Assembly: GCA_023442465.1 (NCBI GenBank)
Contig: JAEZZQ010000037.1
Location: 1 to 5,580 of the forward strand
Direction of reading: 5' to 3'
DNA from: Bacillota bacterium
Lineage (GTDB): Bacteria > Bacillota > Clostridia > Lachnospirales > Lachnospiraceae
Length of the DNA: 5,580 nt
Under the pieces are notes generated by a model that saw nothing but the letters and a program-made list of their open reading frames with translations, had not been told where the DNA came from and did no database searches. The position numbers and the translations under genes were made by a program. Within the stretch, counting starts at the first letter, position 1; the number at the start of each line of letters is the position of its first letter. Below are positions 4,870 to 5,580 of this stretch, in pieces.

Positions 4870-5580
4870 ATGATTTTATATCTTTCATCTACGCAACATA
4901 CCAATCTGCTGGATTTTATCGGCTGGTATGACGCTGACAGCGAAATGCCCATCAAGAAAATGGTGGGCAATTTTGTTCTGAAACAATTTATTGTCTATGA
5001 TATACGAAACTTTTCTCATGTGAGTGAAGTGGTTCTGGATCGCATTGCCTTTGGGGACAGCGATGAAGAATTTGCTCAGGCCATAGAAGAATTTCTGACC
5101 ATGTATAATCCCCGTATTAGTGTAATCTGTGAGGGGCTTTCGGAGAACAGTCCTCTTTTCCGTTCTCTGCTGGATAGCGGTGTGGGCAATATCGTCTGCT
5201 CCACAGAGATTGAAGAAATACAGCGTGAAATTTTAGAGTGCCTGAGTGAACAGGGCATGGTGCGTTATGCTGCCAAGAAACGCACGAAAAAAACAGGCGG
5301 CAGGAAAACCTATCGTTTTGACTGCGAGAATATCCATGTCGCCGTGATTTCTTCACAGCCGAGGATGGGAGCAACTACAACAGCACTTGGCCTTTGCGCA
5401 TGGCTGGCGGCTGTGGGAGCTACTGTCTGCTATTTAGAGGAAAATGAAAGTGGTATCTTAACCACCATGGCGGCCGCCTACGAAATGGAACCGATGGGAG
5501 AGGGCTGGCGAATGGATGGAGTCCAATACGGAACAAAGCCACCGGCAGAACCGGTGAATTTTATTATCCATGATTTGGGC
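4870..5580 (+). CDS. CpaE/TadZ-like ParA-superfamily ATPase, C-terminus beyond the window
   Basis: The first 237 codons are present and the frame is open at the right edge. Residues 1 to about 130 look like an alternating beta/alpha, pseudo-receiver domain (FIVYDIRNFSHVSEVVLDRIAF, PRISVICEGLSE, NIVCSTEIEEI) as seen in front of CpaE/TadZ ATPases. A basic linker (AAKKRTKKTGGRK, 134-146) leads to the ATPase fold: VAVISSQPRMGATTTALGLC (157-176) at the deviant Walker A, VCYLEEN (186-192) at the Walker A' strand, and FIIHDLG (231-237) at Walker B, where the window ends. The usual Walker A lysine is Ala168 and the signature lysine of KGG is also missing. CpaE and TadZ proteins, which place pilus machines at particular cell sites, often carry such degenerate P-loops. 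Its place beside virB4 suggests positioning or assembly of the transfer channel, not plasmid partition; that is inference. Confidence 0.75.
   Translation, partial: MILYLSSTQHTNLLDFIGWYDADSEMPIKKMVGNFVLKQFIVYDIRNFSHVSEVVLDRIAFGDSDEEFAQAIEEFLTMYNPRISVICEGLSENSPLFRSLLDSGVGNIVCSTEIEEIQREILECLSEQGMVRYAAKKRTKKTGGRKTYRFDCENIHVAVISSQPRMGATTTALGLCAWLAAVGATVCYLEENESGILTTMAAAYEMEPMGEGWRMDGVQYGTKPPAEPVNFIIHDLG
4946..4974 (+). terminator. Weaker terminator-like hairpin, codons 26-34 of the TadZ/CpaE-like gene
   Basis: TGCCCATC (4946-4953) pairs with GGTGGGCA (4962-4969), eight pairs with one U-G, around an A-rich 8-base loop, followed by ATTTT. The T run is only four bases, so it would be a poor terminator alone. 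It is listed because it repeats the pattern of a hairpin a short distance inside a gene start seen in three other genes of this operon. Confidence 0.25.

Noticed and set aside
5540..5556. CACCGG/CCGGTG inverted repeat with a 5-base loop
   Set aside because: A 6-bp stem is expected several times by chance in this length and it lies mid-gene without other signals.
4870..5580. Plasmid-partition ParA as the identity of the last gene
   Set aside because: The P-loop lysines are absent, the N-terminal half looks like a pseudo-receiver domain, and no ParB or centromere-like repeats are visible; TadZ/CpaE-like fits better.

Overview
The window is about 5.6 kb of a conjugation (type IV secretion) operon, most likely from an integrative conjugative element or plasmid of a Gram-positive Firmicute, probably a gut Clostridium-type bacterium. 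Reasons: moderate GC, strong AGGAGG ribosome sites, tight rightward packing of genes, and TrsD/TrsE-type proteins typical of Gram-positive transfer systems. The taxonomic call is an inference from style and not from a marker gene.

Layout. Positions 1 to about 124 are the end of an IS3-family insertion sequence. Its orfA transposase gene starts at 44 and reads leftward out of the window, with its own Shine-Dalgarno and -10 box. The element abuts an open frame (to 848) that appears to have lost its 5' end to the insertion. From 860 onward five genes follow on the + strand with no real gaps: an unrecognised 214-aa acidic-tailed protein (860-1504), a membrane-anchored TrsD/TraC-N-like protein (1505-2200), the VirB4/TrsE transfer ATPase (2193-4031), a membrane-anchored C39-like cysteine peptidase (4031-4855), and the first 237 codons of a CpaE/TadZ-like ParA-family ATPase (4870 to beyond the window end). 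Neighbours overlap by 8 nt or 1 nt, touch directly, or are 11-14 nt apart, so this looks like one translationally coupled operon.

How they fit together. VirB4 powers the mating channel. The TrsD-like protein supplies what is an N-terminal domain in single-chain VirB4/TraC proteins and anchors it to the membrane. The C39-like protein could open or remodel cell wall, or process a surface protein, at the channel. The TadZ/CpaE-like ATPase may position the machine in the cell, as TadZ does for Tad pili. The two proteins upstream of TrsD have no function I can assign.

The most interesting observations are: (i) four terminator-like hairpins, each lying 32-77 nt inside the start of a gene (860, 1505, 4031 and 4870 genes), which suggests an attenuation or ribosome-coupling scheme along the operon; (ii) a ParA-type ATPase whose Walker A lysine is replaced by alanine, in TadZ/CpaE fashion, inside a conjugation operon; (iii) a C39-type peptidase in the place where Gram-positive systems often encode a wall hydrolase; (iv) the insertion-sequence junction at the left edge.
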